Shown here: in pieces, positions 19,907 through 28,846 of the stretch
Position numbering within the stretch: position 1 is the first letter of the stretch
Layout of the letters: each line of letters opens with the position of its first letter
Source: Rheinheimera lutimaris
Lineage (GTDB): Bacteria > Pseudomonadota > Gammaproteobacteria > Enterobacterales > Alteromonadaceae
Length of the DNA: 64,000 nucleotides
Assembly: GCF_013283795.1 (NCBI RefSeq)
Contig: NZ_JABSOD010000001.1
Span: 190,009-254,008, forward strand
Reading direction: 5' to 3'
Program-made: the position numbers and the translations under genes
Notes under the pieces: generated by a model
Told to the model about the DNA's origin: nothing
What the model saw: the letters and a program-made list of their open reading frames with translations, nothing else
Databases searched by the model: none

Positions 19907-20589
19907 AGCGGATCTTCCTGGTACTGCAGCAGGCCATCGTTAATCATCTTGCCCTGCTTTAACGTCAAAGTACGGTATTTCATACGCGCCACCAGGCCCA
20001 GATCGTGCGTCGCCACCAGCACCGACACCCCTACCTGATTAAAGGCTTCAAACACCCGCATAATGTCTTTGGATAAATCGGGGTCGAGGTTACCGGTGGG
20101 CTCATCCGCTAACAACAGCGGCGGTTTATTCACCACAGCGCGCGCTATGCCCACCCGTTGCTGCTCACCGCCGGATAAGGTATGCGGCAGGCAACGTACT
20201 TTGTCCAGCAAGCCCACTTTATCCAGTGCGGCATGCACCCGTTTCACCATATCTTTACCGCTGAAGCCTTCAATCACCAGCGGCAGCGCCACGTTGTCAA
20301 ATACAGTGTGGTTCATCAGTAAACGGTGGTTTTGAAAAATAATGCCGACATCACGGCGCACATAAGGAATATGGTTACGCCGGATCCGGCTTAAATCGAC
20401 GTCATTTATCAGCACGCGGCCGACACTCGGCCGTTCAATCAGGCTGATCAGTTTTAGTAAGGTACTTTTACCGGCACCGGAGTGGCCGGTTAAAAAGGCC
20501 ATTTCACCTTTTTCCAGTTTAAAACTTACCCTGTCCAGTGCAACAAAACCGCCGGGATAACTTTTACTGACCTGATCAAACTCGAGCAT
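19903..20589 (-). CDS. ftsE: Cell division ATP-binding protein FtsE
   Basis: FtsE is the ABC ATPase of FtsEX. Walker A is [13 protein letters not shown], the signature is [14 protein letters not shown] and Walker B is [13 protein letters not shown]. The 228 residues have normal length. It lies 2 bases after ftsY and overlaps ftsX by four bases. Confidence 0.97.
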   Translation of the reverse strand: MLEFDQVSKSYPGGFVALDRVSFKLEKGEMAFLTGHSGAGKSTLLKLISLIERPSVGRVLINDVDLSRIRRNHIPYVRRDVGIIFQNHRLLMNHTVFDNVALPLVIEGFSGKDMVKRVHAALDKVGLLDKVRCLPHTLSGGEQQRVGIARAVVNKPPLLLADEPTGNLDPDLSKDIMRVFEAFNQVGVSVLVATHDLGLVARMKYRTLTLKQGKMINDGLLQYQEDPL

Positions 20590-20591
20590 GG

Positions 20592-21785
20592 TTAACTTTC
20601 CCGGTTAAACAGTGCGCGGATAAAATCCTGACTGTTAAACACACGTAAATCGTCAATACCTTCACCGACACCGATATAGCGCAGCGGTACTTTAAATTGG
20701 TCGGCAATGGCAAAAATAACCCCGCCTTTCGCTGTGCCGTCCAGCTTGGTTAAACTGATACCGGTTAGCTGAACTGCTTCATTAAACACCTTAGCCTGGC
20801 TCAGCGCATTCTGGCCGGTGCCGGCATCCAACGTCAGCATCACTTCATGCGGCGCAGTCGGGTCAATCTTCTGCAGCACGCGGACAATTTTTTTCAGCTC
20901 TTCCATCAGGTGAGCTTTGTTTTGTAAACGGCCGGCAGTATCGGCAATTAACACATCGGCTTTACGCGCTTTGGCCGCCTGATAGGCATCAAAAATAACC
21001 GAAGCGCTGTCAGCTCCGGTATGCTGGGCAATCACCGGAATATGGTTTCGCTCGCCCCATACCTGTAATTGCTCTACCGCTGCTGCGCGGAACGTATCGC
21101 CGGCAGCCAGCATCACTGACTTGCCCTGCTGCTTAAACTGTTGCGCCATCTTGCCGATAGTGGTGGTTTTGCCCACGCCGTTAACGCCTACCATCAAAAT
21201 GACGAAGGGGCCGTTCGCGCTGACCGGTTGCAGAGGTTGCTCAACGTCTTTGAGCAGCGTTGCCATATCCTGTTGCAGCTTTTCAAACAACAGGCCGGAG
21301 TCTTTCAGTGACTTACGATCAGCATGCTGTTCCAACTGACGAATAAGCTTCTGCGTGGTATCTACACCAACATCAGCCAGTAACAGCTGGGTTTCCAGCT
21401 CTTCGTAAAGCTCGTCATCAATTTTACGGCCACTGAATAAGCCAGCCAGGCCAGAGCCTAAGTTTTGGCTGGTTTTCGCTAAGCCTTGCTTTAAACGCGA
21501 AAAAAAGCCGGGCTTCTTCGCCGCATTCGCATTAACTATTGCTGCAGGTTCTACCGGCGCAATTGCTGCCGGCGGCGCACTATCAATTTGCGTTGTGGCA
21601 TCAGTTTGCGTTACAGGATCCGCTTGCGTATCAGTTGGCGCTGCGGTATCCGTTTCTGCGCTATGCTGAACCGGCAACGTAGCATCCGTTACATCGGATG
21701 ACTCAGGCTGCTGCACAGCGTTGTCGGCGGCATTGTCATCTTTGCCAAAGCCGAGCCAGGAAAACAGTTTATTTTTTTTGCTCAT
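20592..21785 (-). CDS. ftsY: Signal recognition particle receptor FtsY
   Basis: FtsY is the SRP receptor GTPase that delivers ribosomes to the translocon. A variable acidic and Thr/Ala-rich N-terminal A domain (about 1-90) precedes the NG domain. GTPase motifs are GVNGVGKTTTIGKMA, DTFRAAAVEQL, DTAGRLQNK and TKLDGTAKGG. The 397 residues are normal for gammaproteobacteria with a shortened A domain. It starts the ftsYEX operon and diverges from rsmD. Confidence 0.97.
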   Translation of the reverse strand: MSKKNKLFSWLGFGKDDNAADNAVQQPESSDVTDATLPVQHSAETDTAAPTDTQADPVTQTDATTQIDSAPPAAIAPVEPAAIVNANAAKKPGFFSRLKQGLAKTSQNLGSGLAGLFSGRKIDDELYEELETQLLLADVGVDTTQKLIRQLEQHADRKSLKDSGLLFEKLQQDMATLLKDVEQPLQPVSANGPFVILMVGVNGVGKTTTIGKMAQQFKQQGKSVMLAAGDTFRAAAVEQLQVWGERNHIPVIAQHTGADSASVIFDAYQAAKARKADVLIADTAGRLQNKAHLMEELKKIVRVLQKIDPTAPHEVMLTLDAGTGQNALSQAKVFNEAVQLTGISLTKLDGTAKGGVIFAIADQFKVPLRYIGVGEGIDDLRVFNSQDFIRALFNRES

Positions 21786-21867
21786 AAGCCCAAGTGTATG
21801 CAGATAAAAACTAAGGTAAACTTGGCGGTTATACTAACACCTTTGTGTTAAAGGCAAAACGGATTAG

Positions 21868-22491
21868 ATGAAACAAGCAAAAAGCAATGTAAAACGTCCT
21901 GCTGTTCAAAATAAGCGGCTGCCGGCAGTCAGCGGCGCGCCCGGCGAAGTGCGGATAATCAGTGGAAAATGGCGTGGCCGCAAACTGGCCGTGTTAAATG
22001 CAGATGGTTTACGTCCCACTACAGATCGCGTAAAAGAAACCCTGTTTAACTGGTTAATGCATGATATCAACGGTGCTACCGTATTGGATTGCTTTGCCGG
22101 CAGCGGCAGTTTAGCCATAGAGGCGCTGTCACGCTTTGCCAGCCGGGCTGTGCTGGTTGAACGCGACGCGGCTTTGGCGCGGCATCTGAAGCAAAACCTG
22201 CAAAAACTCAGTTGTGACAATGCCAGCGTAATTAATCAGGACTGCTTAAGCTTAGTGTCGGCTAAGGCCACACAGCAATACAGCCTGGTGTTTATCGACC
22301 CGCCGTTTCGCAAAAACCTCGCTGTGCCATGTTGTCAGGCGCTGGAGCAACACGGCTGGTTAACTGAAGAGGCGTTGATTTATCTGGAGACAGAAAAAGA
22401 AGTGGTGCTTGCAGACATGCCGGCCAACTGGCGTTTATTAAAAGAGAACATTGCCGGCCAATTAGCCTACCGGCTTTATCAGCGCAGCTGA
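21868..22491 (+). CDS. rsmD: 16S rRNA (guanine(966)-N2)-methyltransferase RsmD
   Basis: RsmD methylates G966 of 16S rRNA using S-adenosylmethionine. The SAM-binding VLDCFAGSGSLAIEAL and the catalytic tetrapeptide DPPF (VFIDPPFRKN) are visible, and the N-terminal VRIISGKWRGRKL is family-typical. It diverges from ftsY, as in many relatives. The last codons form one arm of a terminator hairpin. Confidence 0.96.
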   Translation: MKQAKSNVKRPAVQNKRLPAVSGAPGEVRIISGKWRGRKLAVLNADGLRPTTDRVKETLFNWLMHDINGATVLDCFAGSGSLAIEALSRFASRAVLVERDAALARHLKQNLQKLSCDNASVINQDCLSLVSAKATQQYSLVFIDPPFRKNLAVPCCQALEQHGWLTEEALIYLETEKEVVLADMPANWRLLKENIAGQLAYRLYQRS

Positions 22492-22502
22492 TAAAGCCTT
22501 TG
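22472..22502 (+). terminator. Terminator overlapping the 3' end of rsmD
   Basis: GGCTTTATCAGC-GCA-GCTGATAAAGCC (22472-22498) is a perfect 12-base stem with a 3-base loop, followed by TTTG. The left arm and loop are coding and the rsmD stop codon lies in the right arm. Confidence 0.75.
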
Positions 22503-22507
22503 CGTGG

Positions 22508-23122
22508 TTATTCCGCGCTGTTCAGTTCCATGCCCAGGTTGGTCAGCCCCTGCTGCTTTACCCAGTTTTGCAGCAGTTGTCGCTCTTCACGACCAAACAA
22601 TTTTATATCGGCCACCAGCGCAATCAGTTCCGCCAGACAGTCCATTTCGTATTGCATTAACGGATGCTCGCGCACTATTTTTTTCAGCTCAGCTTCCGTC
22701 GTTATATCGTCATCTATGCTGTCATGCTCAATTAAACGCGCCACCGTAGCCTGCGAAATTTTCGCCACATTAATAAATTCACCGGCATCTTGCTGAGCAA
22801 TACCGCTTAGCATCATATCCAGCGCGGTGGCACAATCTATTGCCGGGTAAACACCAAAAATATCAAAATCACTGATTTGCGGGGTAATCAGCTCCAGCTC
22901 TTCCGATAACTTTTCAAAGTTAATTTTGGCTTTTTTAACGGTTAACCACTCCCACACCAGGGTTAAAATATGCCGCGGCAATTCGGCATCACCGGTTTGG
23001 GTCACTTCAGCAAATAACTGGTAATTGGGTAGCATACGTTCGAGCAAGGTGGCGGCAACCGCAGCTTGCTGATAAAAATTCAGCTCACGCATCGTTTGAA
23101 AATTATTGGCTTTTTGTTTCAT
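22508..23122 (-). CDS. YjaG-like DUF416 family protein
   Basis: The protein (204 residues) resembles E. coli YjaG in layout: LLERMLPNYQLFAEVT, then LVWEWLTVKKAKINF and the strongly conserved FDIFGVYPAIDCATAL. The function of the DUF416 family is unknown; it is cytoplasmic and acidic with no membrane segment. The ATG at 23122 has AGGA a few bases upstream and overlaps the end of the preceding gene by 20 bases. A second ATG at 23092 is possible. It is the last gene of a three-gene operon. Confidence 0.85.
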   Translation of the reverse strand: MKQKANNFQTMRELNFYQQAAVAATLLERMLPNYQLFAEVTQTGDAELPRHILTLVWEWLTVKKAKINFEKLSEELELITPQISDFDIFGVYPAIDCATALDMMLSGIAQQDAGEFINVAKISQATVARLIEHDSIDDDITTEAELKKIVREHPLMQYEMDCLAELIALVADIKLFGREERQLLQNWVKQQGLTNLGMELNSAE

Positions 23123-23456
23123 CTTTGTCCTGAAGACATGACCAGCACATATCGAAGCTTTGATAGTTCAGCTCGCCGCAGCTACATAGCCACTGCGCCG
23201 GTTCATGTTGTAGTTGTTGTAAATACCGGCTGATTATACGCTGTGCGGTAGTAAATTGCTGCTGTGGAACCCAAAGTTGCACGCCAACATCATTTAGCGG
23301 CAGCTCACCGGCAGCTCCGGCAAGGTATTCGCCGCTGATCCTTACCGTCACAGCAGCGTGTTGCAGTAAACCCTGCACCAAGCCGGCTTCAAAGGTGTTT
23401 GCCGCCTGATATAGCCGCTGCCACTGCTGTACATCAGCCGGGTGCAGCAGCTCCAC
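23103..23456 (-). CDS. DUF2007-like protein with C-terminal zinc ribbon
   Basis: The N-terminal part (FEAGLVQGLLQHAAVTVRISG, then DVGVQLWVPQQQFTTAQRII) resembles the DUF2007 putative signal-transducing domain, a small alpha/beta fold. The tail CSCGELNYQSFDMCWSC has four Cys in a Cx1C-x10-Cx2C layout suited to one zinc ion, like RanBP2-type fingers. The start used is GTG at 23456, just after the stop of the upstream gene; an in-frame TTG at 23495 is an alternative. The function is not known. Confidence 0.7.
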   Translation of the reverse strand: MELLHPADVQQWQRLYQAANTFEAGLVQGLLQHAAVTVRISGEYLAGAAGELPLNDVGVQLWVPQQQFTTAQRIISRYLQQLQHEPAQWLCSCGELNYQSFDMCWSCLQDKDETKSQ

Positions 23457-23457
23457 G

Positions 23458-24774
23458 TTAGCCGGTGACCTGCAGTTGCTTTTGAGCGTACTCAAACTTC
23501 AGTTTGAACTCCATCATCCGCTCTTCCAGTGCCTGAACCTGAGCCTGATGCGCTTCTTCTTGCTGTTGCAACTCACTACGCAGGGTACGGATCAGTTCAC
23601 GGCTGCTGTCGGCTTCCTGCTGCTGCTTTTGTTCTGCGGCAAACTGCCGGTTTTGCGCATGCTCCAGTTGGGCATCCAACTTCTGGCTTTTTTGCAGCGT
23701 AAGCTGGTGTTGCTCCGTTAAATTAACGTAGTCGGCCTGCAATTTAGTTAAATCAGAACCCAAATCACCGCTTTGCTGCTGTATAGCGGCCAGCTGCTGC
23801 TGCGACTCAGTTACCTGTTGCTGTGCTTCGGCCAATTGTTGCTGCAGTTGCTGTTGCTGCGCACTAAGCTGCGTGCTGTGCTCCTCAGCTTCCTGCTGTA
23901 ATTGCTGGATTTTCTGCTGTTGCAGTTCCTGAGTTTTTTTCCGGTCCTGCACCTCTTGCTGCAACCGTGCAATGGCTTGTAGTTTATCTTGCTGCGAATG
24001 CTCCAGCTCTGCCAGACGCTCGCGCTCTGCGGCAAAATCATCAGCTTGCGTCGCTAACTGCTGCTGCAGTTGTTCCAGTTGTTGTTCGTACTGAGCTTGC
24101 AAATCGTTGAGCTGCTGTAACTGCTTTTGCTGCTGCTCGGTTGCCAGCTTTAATTCAGTTTTACTTTGTTGCACCGCCAGCTTTAACTCATGTGCTGCGG
24201 CTTTGGCCTGTTGCGTGTCCGCTTCAGCGGCATCCAGCTGTTGTTGCAATTGGCTGATTTGATGTTCAGCTTGCTGCAATTTTTTCTCTGCGGCGCCATT
24301 ATCCGAACCTGTTTGCTGCAACTCCGTCAATTGCTGCTGTAACAAAGCGACTTGGTTATGCTGCGATTCATATTGCTGCTGCATCGCATTGTAGTTTTGT
24401 TGCTGCGCACTGAGCTTCGCGGTAGTTGCTGCTAATTCTTCGGTTATAAGCTGATGCTGCTGGCGTAATTTTGCCAGCTCCTGGTTATCAGCACTGGCCA
24501 CCGGCACAGCCAAATCCAACTGCTGCTTGGCCTGCTGCCAGTCTTTAAATAATTTTTGGTAGGCTTGTTCCTGCTCAATTAAGCGCTGCTGCCATTGTTG
24601 CTGGCTATCGGCCAATACCCGGGCAGCAAACTGCTGTAGCTGCTGCTGTTGGGTATTTAACAGCTGGCCGGAAAAATCAACCAGACTGGCTTCCAGCTGC
24701 TGCTGTGCCGCCTGGGTTAATTCGGCAATAACTTGCTGCTCGTTTTTATTATTGTTCTTTTTCACTGCATTCAT
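23458..24774 (-). CDS. Glutamine-rich coiled-coil protein of unknown function
   Basis: The 438 residues are almost entirely predicted coiled coil: runs of Gln, Glu, Leu and Ala in heptads cover about residues 15-425, with no signal peptide or membrane helix. No enzymatic motif is seen and I do not recognise the family. The start is the ATG at 24774 (MNAVKKNNNK), which has a purine-rich AGAG upstream; a TTG at 24813 would add 13 residues. It is the first gene of an operon with the DUF2007-like and DUF416 genes. A structural or scaffold role is inference only. Confidence 0.75.
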   Translation of the reverse strand: MNAVKKNNNKNEQQVIAELTQAAQQQLEASLVDFSGQLLNTQQQQLQQFAARVLADSQQQWQQRLIEQEQAYQKLFKDWQQAKQQLDLAVPVASADNQELAKLRQQHQLITEELAATTAKLSAQQQNYNAMQQQYESQHNQVALLQQQLTELQQTGSDNGAAEKKLQQAEHQISQLQQQLDAAEADTQQAKAAAHELKLAVQQSKTELKLATEQQQKQLQQLNDLQAQYEQQLEQLQQQLATQADDFAAERERLAELEHSQQDKLQAIARLQQEVQDRKKTQELQQQKIQQLQQEAEEHSTQLSAQQQQLQQQLAEAQQQVTESQQQLAAIQQQSGDLGSDLTKLQADYVNLTEQHQLTLQKSQKLDAQLEHAQNRQFAAEQKQQQEADSSRELIRTLRSELQQQEEAHQAQVQALEERMMEFKLKFEYAQKQLQVTG

Positions 24775-24980
24775 TATCAGCTCTCGCTTTACTCCGGCAG
24801 CGCTTGCGCTCAAAGGGCTGCAACCGCTACAACGTCAACAGATTAGTTTGTTCGGCCAACACATTATCACGTATTTACGCCAGCACATACTACGGCGTTA
24901 ATTAGTGTAATATGACTTGCCACTGATAGCTAACGCTATTGAAATTCCGCCATTTAATTTCTCATTACAGGAACTTAAAT

Positions 24981-25370
24981 ATGATGGACCTGACTACACC
25001 TGCCCTGTTATTTCCGGCTATTTCGTTGCTGTTACTTGCCTATACCAATCGTTTTCTGGTGTTGGCACAACTGATCCGTGAGCTTAACCAACGCGAAGGC
25101 GACAATGTACGCGAGCTGGCAAAGCGGCAAATCTCTAACTTGCGTAAACGCATCATACTGATTAAAACCATGCAAGCCTATGGTGTACTTGGCTTTGTAC
25201 TGTGCACCGCCGCGATGTTTTGTTTGTTTATGTTATGGCAAATTGCCGGGCAGTTACTGTTCGTGATTAGCCTGATTAGCTTATTAATCAGTCTGCTCTA
25301 TTCTTTATATGAGATCCAAATCTCTTGTGATGCCATAAATATAGAACTGGAATCACTGCAAAACGGCTAA
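24981..25370 (+). CDS. DUF2721 family membrane protein
   Basis: This small inner-membrane protein (129 residues) has a hydrophobic N-terminal helix (about 7-30), a charged segment REGDNVRELAKRQISNLRKRI, then two hydrophobic segments (about 60-105). The arrangement matches DUF2721, whose function is unknown. The ATG at 24981 follows AGGAA with good spacing; the earlier TTG at 24939 is not needed. It diverges from the coiled-coil operon. Confidence 0.8.
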   Translation: MMDLTTPALLFPAISLLLLAYTNRFLVLAQLIRELNQREGDNVRELAKRQISNLRKRIILIKTMQAYGVLGFVLCTAAMFCLFMLWQIAGQLLFVISLISLLISLLYSLYEIQISCDAINIELESLQNG

Positions 25371-25400
25371 CCCTGATTAACACCGGCACCGGATGACAAC

Positions 25401-26924
25401 ATGAACAACGACGACTTTCTGTTTAATGAAGACGTTGCTGACAGCAGCGAAGCTGCAGCAGTAAATACAGCAACGCCATGGCTGGTACTGGTCGTTGACG
25501 ATGACAACAGTATTCATCAGATCACCTCACTGGTGTTAAACAACTTTGAGTTTGAACAGCGGCCGTTGCAACTGTTGCATGCCCACAGTGCCGCCGAAGC
25601 AGAAGCTATTATTCAACAGCAGCCGGATATCGCTCTGGCCATAATTGATGTGGTGATGGAAACCCAGCACGCCGGATTGGAACTGGTGAAAACTATCCGG
25701 CAGCAGCTGAACAACCGCCGTATGCGACTGGTATTACGCACCGGCCAACCGGGCGAAGCGCCGGAAGAGCATGTCATTCGTGATTACGACATTAATGACT
25801 ACAAAAACAAAACCGAAGTTACCGCCATAAAACTGAAAACACTGCTGTATGCCGGGCTGCGCTCGTACCGCGATATTTGTATTATTGAACACCACAAAGC
25901 CGGATTGGAAAAAATTATTGGCTGCACCACCAGTTTTTTGCAATGCAGTTCATTAAAAGAGTTTGCCTCGCTGATCCTCGGACAGGTGGCGTTTTTGCTC
26001 GGGCTGGAGCGGGAACAAATCTATTGCTGCGCCGCTATTAACAGTGCAACCGCCGACACTCTGCAGTTGGATGTTATTGCCAGCAATGTAGCAAGTAACA
26101 GCCAGCTGCCCCAGGAAGTGCTGGCTAAAATCATGCAAGTGCAGCAAGACAAAACCGCCTATTGTGGTGAAGATTGTTTTATTGGGTACTTTACCACCCA
26201 CAGGGGCAATGAAAACTTTCTCTATGTCAGCAAAGGCACCAAGCTGGAGCAAACTGAACATCAGTTGTTAAGCTACTTTTCGCACAATATCGCCATTGCC
26301 TATGAAAACATTCGCTTACGCGAGCTGATGCGCGACAGCCAGCGCGAACTGTCGTACATTTTGGGCGAAGCGGTAGAGAAACGTTCAAAAGAAACCGGCA
26401 GCCATGTCAAACGGGTAGCCAATTACAGCTACCTGCTGGCTATTAAAGGCGGCTTATCTGAGTATGATGCCGAGGTCATCAAACTGGCATCACCACTGCA
26501 TGATTTAGGCAAAATAGCCATTCCGGATCATATCTTAAATAAACCAGGCAAACATGACGCCGACGAATGGGCTATTATGCTGCAGCATGCCGAATTGGGT
26601 TACCAGATTTTACAACATTCCACTAACGAGATCCTGCAGATGGGTGCCATTATAGCGCAGCAGCACCATGAAAAATGGAATGGTAAAGGTTATCCGCAAG
26701 GCTTAAGCGGACACAACATTCATATTGCCGGCCGCATTACCGCTTTGGCTGATGTATTTGACGCCCTGGGCAGTGATCGCTGCTATAAAAAAGCCTGGCC
26801 GCTGGAAGAAATTATCGAACTTATCCGCCGTGAAAGAGGTCAACAATTTGATCCTGCGCTGGCAGATATTTTATTAAACAATCTGGATGATTTTATCGCT
26901 ATACGCGACGCCTATCCGGATTAA
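25401..26924 (+). CDS. Response regulator with REC, DUF3369 and HD-GYP domains
   Basis: This is probably a phosphorylation-controlled c-di-GMP phosphodiesterase. A receiver domain (about 25-150) has the acidic pocket VVDDDNS, the phospho-acceptor Asp near residue 82 in IIDVVMET and the Lys in YKNKTEV. DUF3369 spans about 165-310, and HD-GYP spans about 325-505. The catalytic HD is in HDLGKIAIPD (about 366) and the GYP signature is HHEKWNGKGYP (about 420), so the metal site looks intact. No partner histidine kinase is next to it. Confidence 0.93.
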   Translation: MNNDDFLFNEDVADSSEAAAVNTATPWLVLVVDDDNSIHQITSLVLNNFEFEQRPLQLLHAHSAAEAEAIIQQQPDIALAIIDVVMETQHAGLELVKTIRQQLNNRRMRLVLRTGQPGEAPEEHVIRDYDINDYKNKTEVTAIKLKTLLYAGLRSYRDICIIEHHKAGLEKIIGCTTSFLQCSSLKEFASLILGQVAFLLGLEREQIYCCAAINSATADTLQLDVIASNVASNSQLPQEVLAKIMQVQQDKTAYCGEDCFIGYFTTHRGNENFLYVSKGTKLEQTEHQLLSYFSHNIAIAYENIRLRELMRDSQRELSYILGEAVEKRSKETGSHVKRVANYSYLLAIKGGLSEYDAEVIKLASPLHDLGKIAIPDHILNKPGKHDADEWAIMLQHAELGYQILQHSTNEILQMGAIIAQQHHEKWNGKGYPQGLSGHNIHIAGRITALADVFDALGSDRCYKKAWPLEEIIELIRRERGQQFDPALADILLNNLDDFIAIRDAYPD

Positions 26925-26941
26925 GCTATAGGAAGATATAT

Positions 26942-27535
26942 ATGCTAAGCCAAACCCTGAAACGTCTTATTGTTACCAGTACCCTTGTTACCAGCCTGGT
27001 GCTGGCAGGCTGCGCCAGTGGCCCGAAAGTGCGCAGTGATGCTGCGGCAAACACTAATTTCAGCAGTTATAAAACCTTTGGTTTTATGCCGGAGCCGGCA
27101 ACCGACAAAGCCGGTTATACCACCCTCGTTACGCAGCACTTTAAAGATGCCATTACCAGTGAGATGACCGCGCTGGGCTATCAATTCAGTGAAACTAATG
27201 CTGATTTACTGGTTAACTTTAATTCCAATGTAGAAAGCCGCACCGACGTGCGCTCTATGCCATCGGCCAGTTTCCATTACGGTTACTACCATTACCGCCG
27301 TGGCATTTATGCCGGCTTTCCGATTTACACTACTGACGTTGACACAGTGCATTACAAAGTGGGCACAGTTAACATAGACGTTGTCGATGCAGCGAAGAAG
27401 CAATTAATCTGGGAAGGTGTATCTGAGGGCACACTGAAAAGAAAAGATTTAGAACAGCCGAAACAGGCTATAGCCAACGTAATCACGCTGATTTTTCAGC
27501 AGTTCCCTACCCGTCAGGCCGTGCCGCAGTCATAA
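26942..27535 (+). CDS. DUF4136 lipoprotein
   Basis: A lipoprotein signal with lipobox LAGC (Cys near residue 24) is followed by a DUF4136 domain, with NFSSYKTFGFMPEP and later VGTVNIDVVDAAKKQLIWEG. The residue after Cys is Ala, which predicts outer-membrane sorting. The function of DUF4136 is unknown. It begins 17 bases after the HD-GYP gene and is probably cotranscribed with it. Confidence 0.88.
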   Translation: MLSQTLKRLIVTSTLVTSLVLAGCASGPKVRSDAAANTNFSSYKTFGFMPEPATDKAGYTTLVTQHFKDAITSEMTALGYQFSETNADLLVNFNSNVESRTDVRSMPSASFHYGYYHYRRGIYAGFPIYTTDVDTVHYKVGTVNIDVVDAAKKQLIWEGVSEGTLKRKDLEQPKQAIANVITLIFQQFPTRQAVPQS

Positions 27536-27549
27536 CCCTGCGGCACTTT
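27522..27549 (+). terminator. Possible terminator between the DUF4136 and DUF3833 genes
   Basis: TGCCGCAG-TCATAACC-CTGCGGCA (27522-27545) is a perfect 8-base stem overlapping the stop codon of the DUF4136 gene and followed by CTTTG. The T tract is weak. Confidence 0.5.
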
Positions 27550-27563
27550 GACCGGGGCTGAGA

Positions 27564-28148
27564 TTACAGCACAGTGCCCGGCACTTGCTGTCGTATTTTT
27601 TCTTGTAACGCCGCACAGTCGGCGTTTTTATTTTGCTGCTGAATAGACAACGTCAGCTCACCCACCGTTACACCGAACTTATGTAAGGTCGTACGATTGA
27701 GCAGATTTTCGTTATCAATTAAGTACAGCCAGTCTTTTACTTTTACATCCAGCGTGTCGCCATCATACGGGATGCGCAGGGTATACTCCCAGTACAAGCT
27801 GTTACCGGCTAACTGGCCTGTTGCCTGGCCGACCACATCGCCGGCACTGCCGCTGACGCTGCCATCTGCATTTTGCTGCAGTTGCCAATGGCGCTGCTCA
27901 ATGCGGCCATCACTGAAGTAAAACAGCTCGTATAAGTTGCCGTTATTGCCCTGCCAGCTGCCACACAATTCCGCCGTAAAACGCACGCTTTGCTTACCTT
28001 GCCAGTCATGCAATACCCCCCAGGCACGGCTTTCGCCCTGAAAAAACTGATCCAGCTTTAGCTGTGGCGTCTCATTGCTATACTCCGACACCGACTGACT
28101 GCACCCCGACAACAACGCCGCAATGGCTAATAACGAAAATTTTTGCAT
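27564..28148 (-). CDS. DUF3833 lipoprotein
   Basis: The protein (194 residues from the ATG at 28148, MQKFSLL) has a short lipoprotein signal with lipobox LSGC. The body, with LDQFFQGESRAWGVLHDWQGK and VKDWLYLIDNENLLNRTTLHKFGV, fits DUF3833, a proteobacterial family often annotated as putative lipoprotein; the function is unknown. A longer reading from 28199 lacks a signal sequence and is rejected. It converges with the DUF4136 gene and diverges from the ECF sigma gene. Confidence 0.85.
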   Translation of the reverse strand: MQKFSLLAIAALLSGCSQSVSEYSNETPQLKLDQFFQGESRAWGVLHDWQGKQSVRFTAELCGSWQGNNGNLYELFYFSDGRIEQRHWQLQQNADGSVSGSAGDVVGQATGQLAGNSLYWEYTLRIPYDGDTLDVKVKDWLYLIDNENLLNRTTLHKFGVTVGELTLSIQQQNKNADCAALQEKIRQQVPGTVL

Positions 28149-28285
28149 AACGCCTCCACAATTGAGCACACTTACGGCTGATATCGCAGGGTAGCTCAAA
28201 AAAATGCAAAAAAACCTTCACAGCGGCAAACTAAATTGATTACCGGTCCGACTTATAAGCAAAACCAGCAGAGAATAATAATATC

Positions 28286-28846
28286 GTGTTTAAACGCAGT
28301 GACGAGAGCTTAATTGCCAAAGCGTTAAATGGCGACCAGCACGCCTGGCAACAACTGGTAAACCGCCATCAAAGCGCGCTGTTTTACTTTGGCCTGCGCT
28401 TGCTGGGTTCAAAAGAAGACGCCAGCGATTTACTGCAGGACGTACTGATGGTGCTGTGTCGTAATTTAGGCCAGTACCGCGGCGACAGCAGCTTTAAAAG
28501 CTGGTTATTTGGCATCGCCAATTACCGCGCCATGGACATGCTGCGTAAACGCAAGTACAGCGACAATGACGATGCGCTCTCAGAGCTGCCCGACGACACG
28601 CCGGAGTTAGGCCAACAGCTGGCCGGTGCACAGCAACAGCAGCAGGTACGGCAGCAGTTACGCAGCTTGCCGCCGGAGCAACGGCTGGTGCTGGAGCTGA
28701 AGTTTTATCAGCAATTCACCTTTGATGAAATTGCCGGCCAGTTGGCCATTTCTGCTAATACGGTTAAATCGCGGTTTTATGCCGCGCTGGATAAATTGCG
28801 CCTGCAGTTGGAGGACGACCATGTCGAACAATCAGCAAATTTTTGA
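28286..28846 (+). CDS. ECF-type RNA polymerase sigma factor
   Basis: This is a group 4 sigma factor of 186 residues. Region 2 is seen in SKEDASDLLQDVLMVLC and SSFKSWLFGIANYRAMDMLR. Region 4 is the helix-turn-helix FDEIAGQLAISANTVKSRFY. The start codon is GTG. It overlaps the next gene by 26 bases and heads a three-gene operon whose second product looks like a membrane anti-sigma factor. Which stress it answers is unknown. Confidence 0.93.
   Translation: MFKRSDESLIAKALNGDQHAWQQLVNRHQSALFYFGLRLLGSKEDASDLLQDVLMVLCRNLGQYRGDSSFKSWLFGIANYRAMDMLRKRKYSDNDDALSELPDDTPELGQQLAGAQQQQQVRQQLRSLPPEQRLVLELKFYQQFTFDEIAGQLAISANTVKSRFYAALDKLRLQLEDDHVEQSANF

Noticed and set aside
23458-24774. CAG/CTG-rich tract as a DNA repeat or CRISPR-like array
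   Set aside because: The low complexity comes from Gln and Leu codons in a coiled coil; no regular repeat unit or spacer length.
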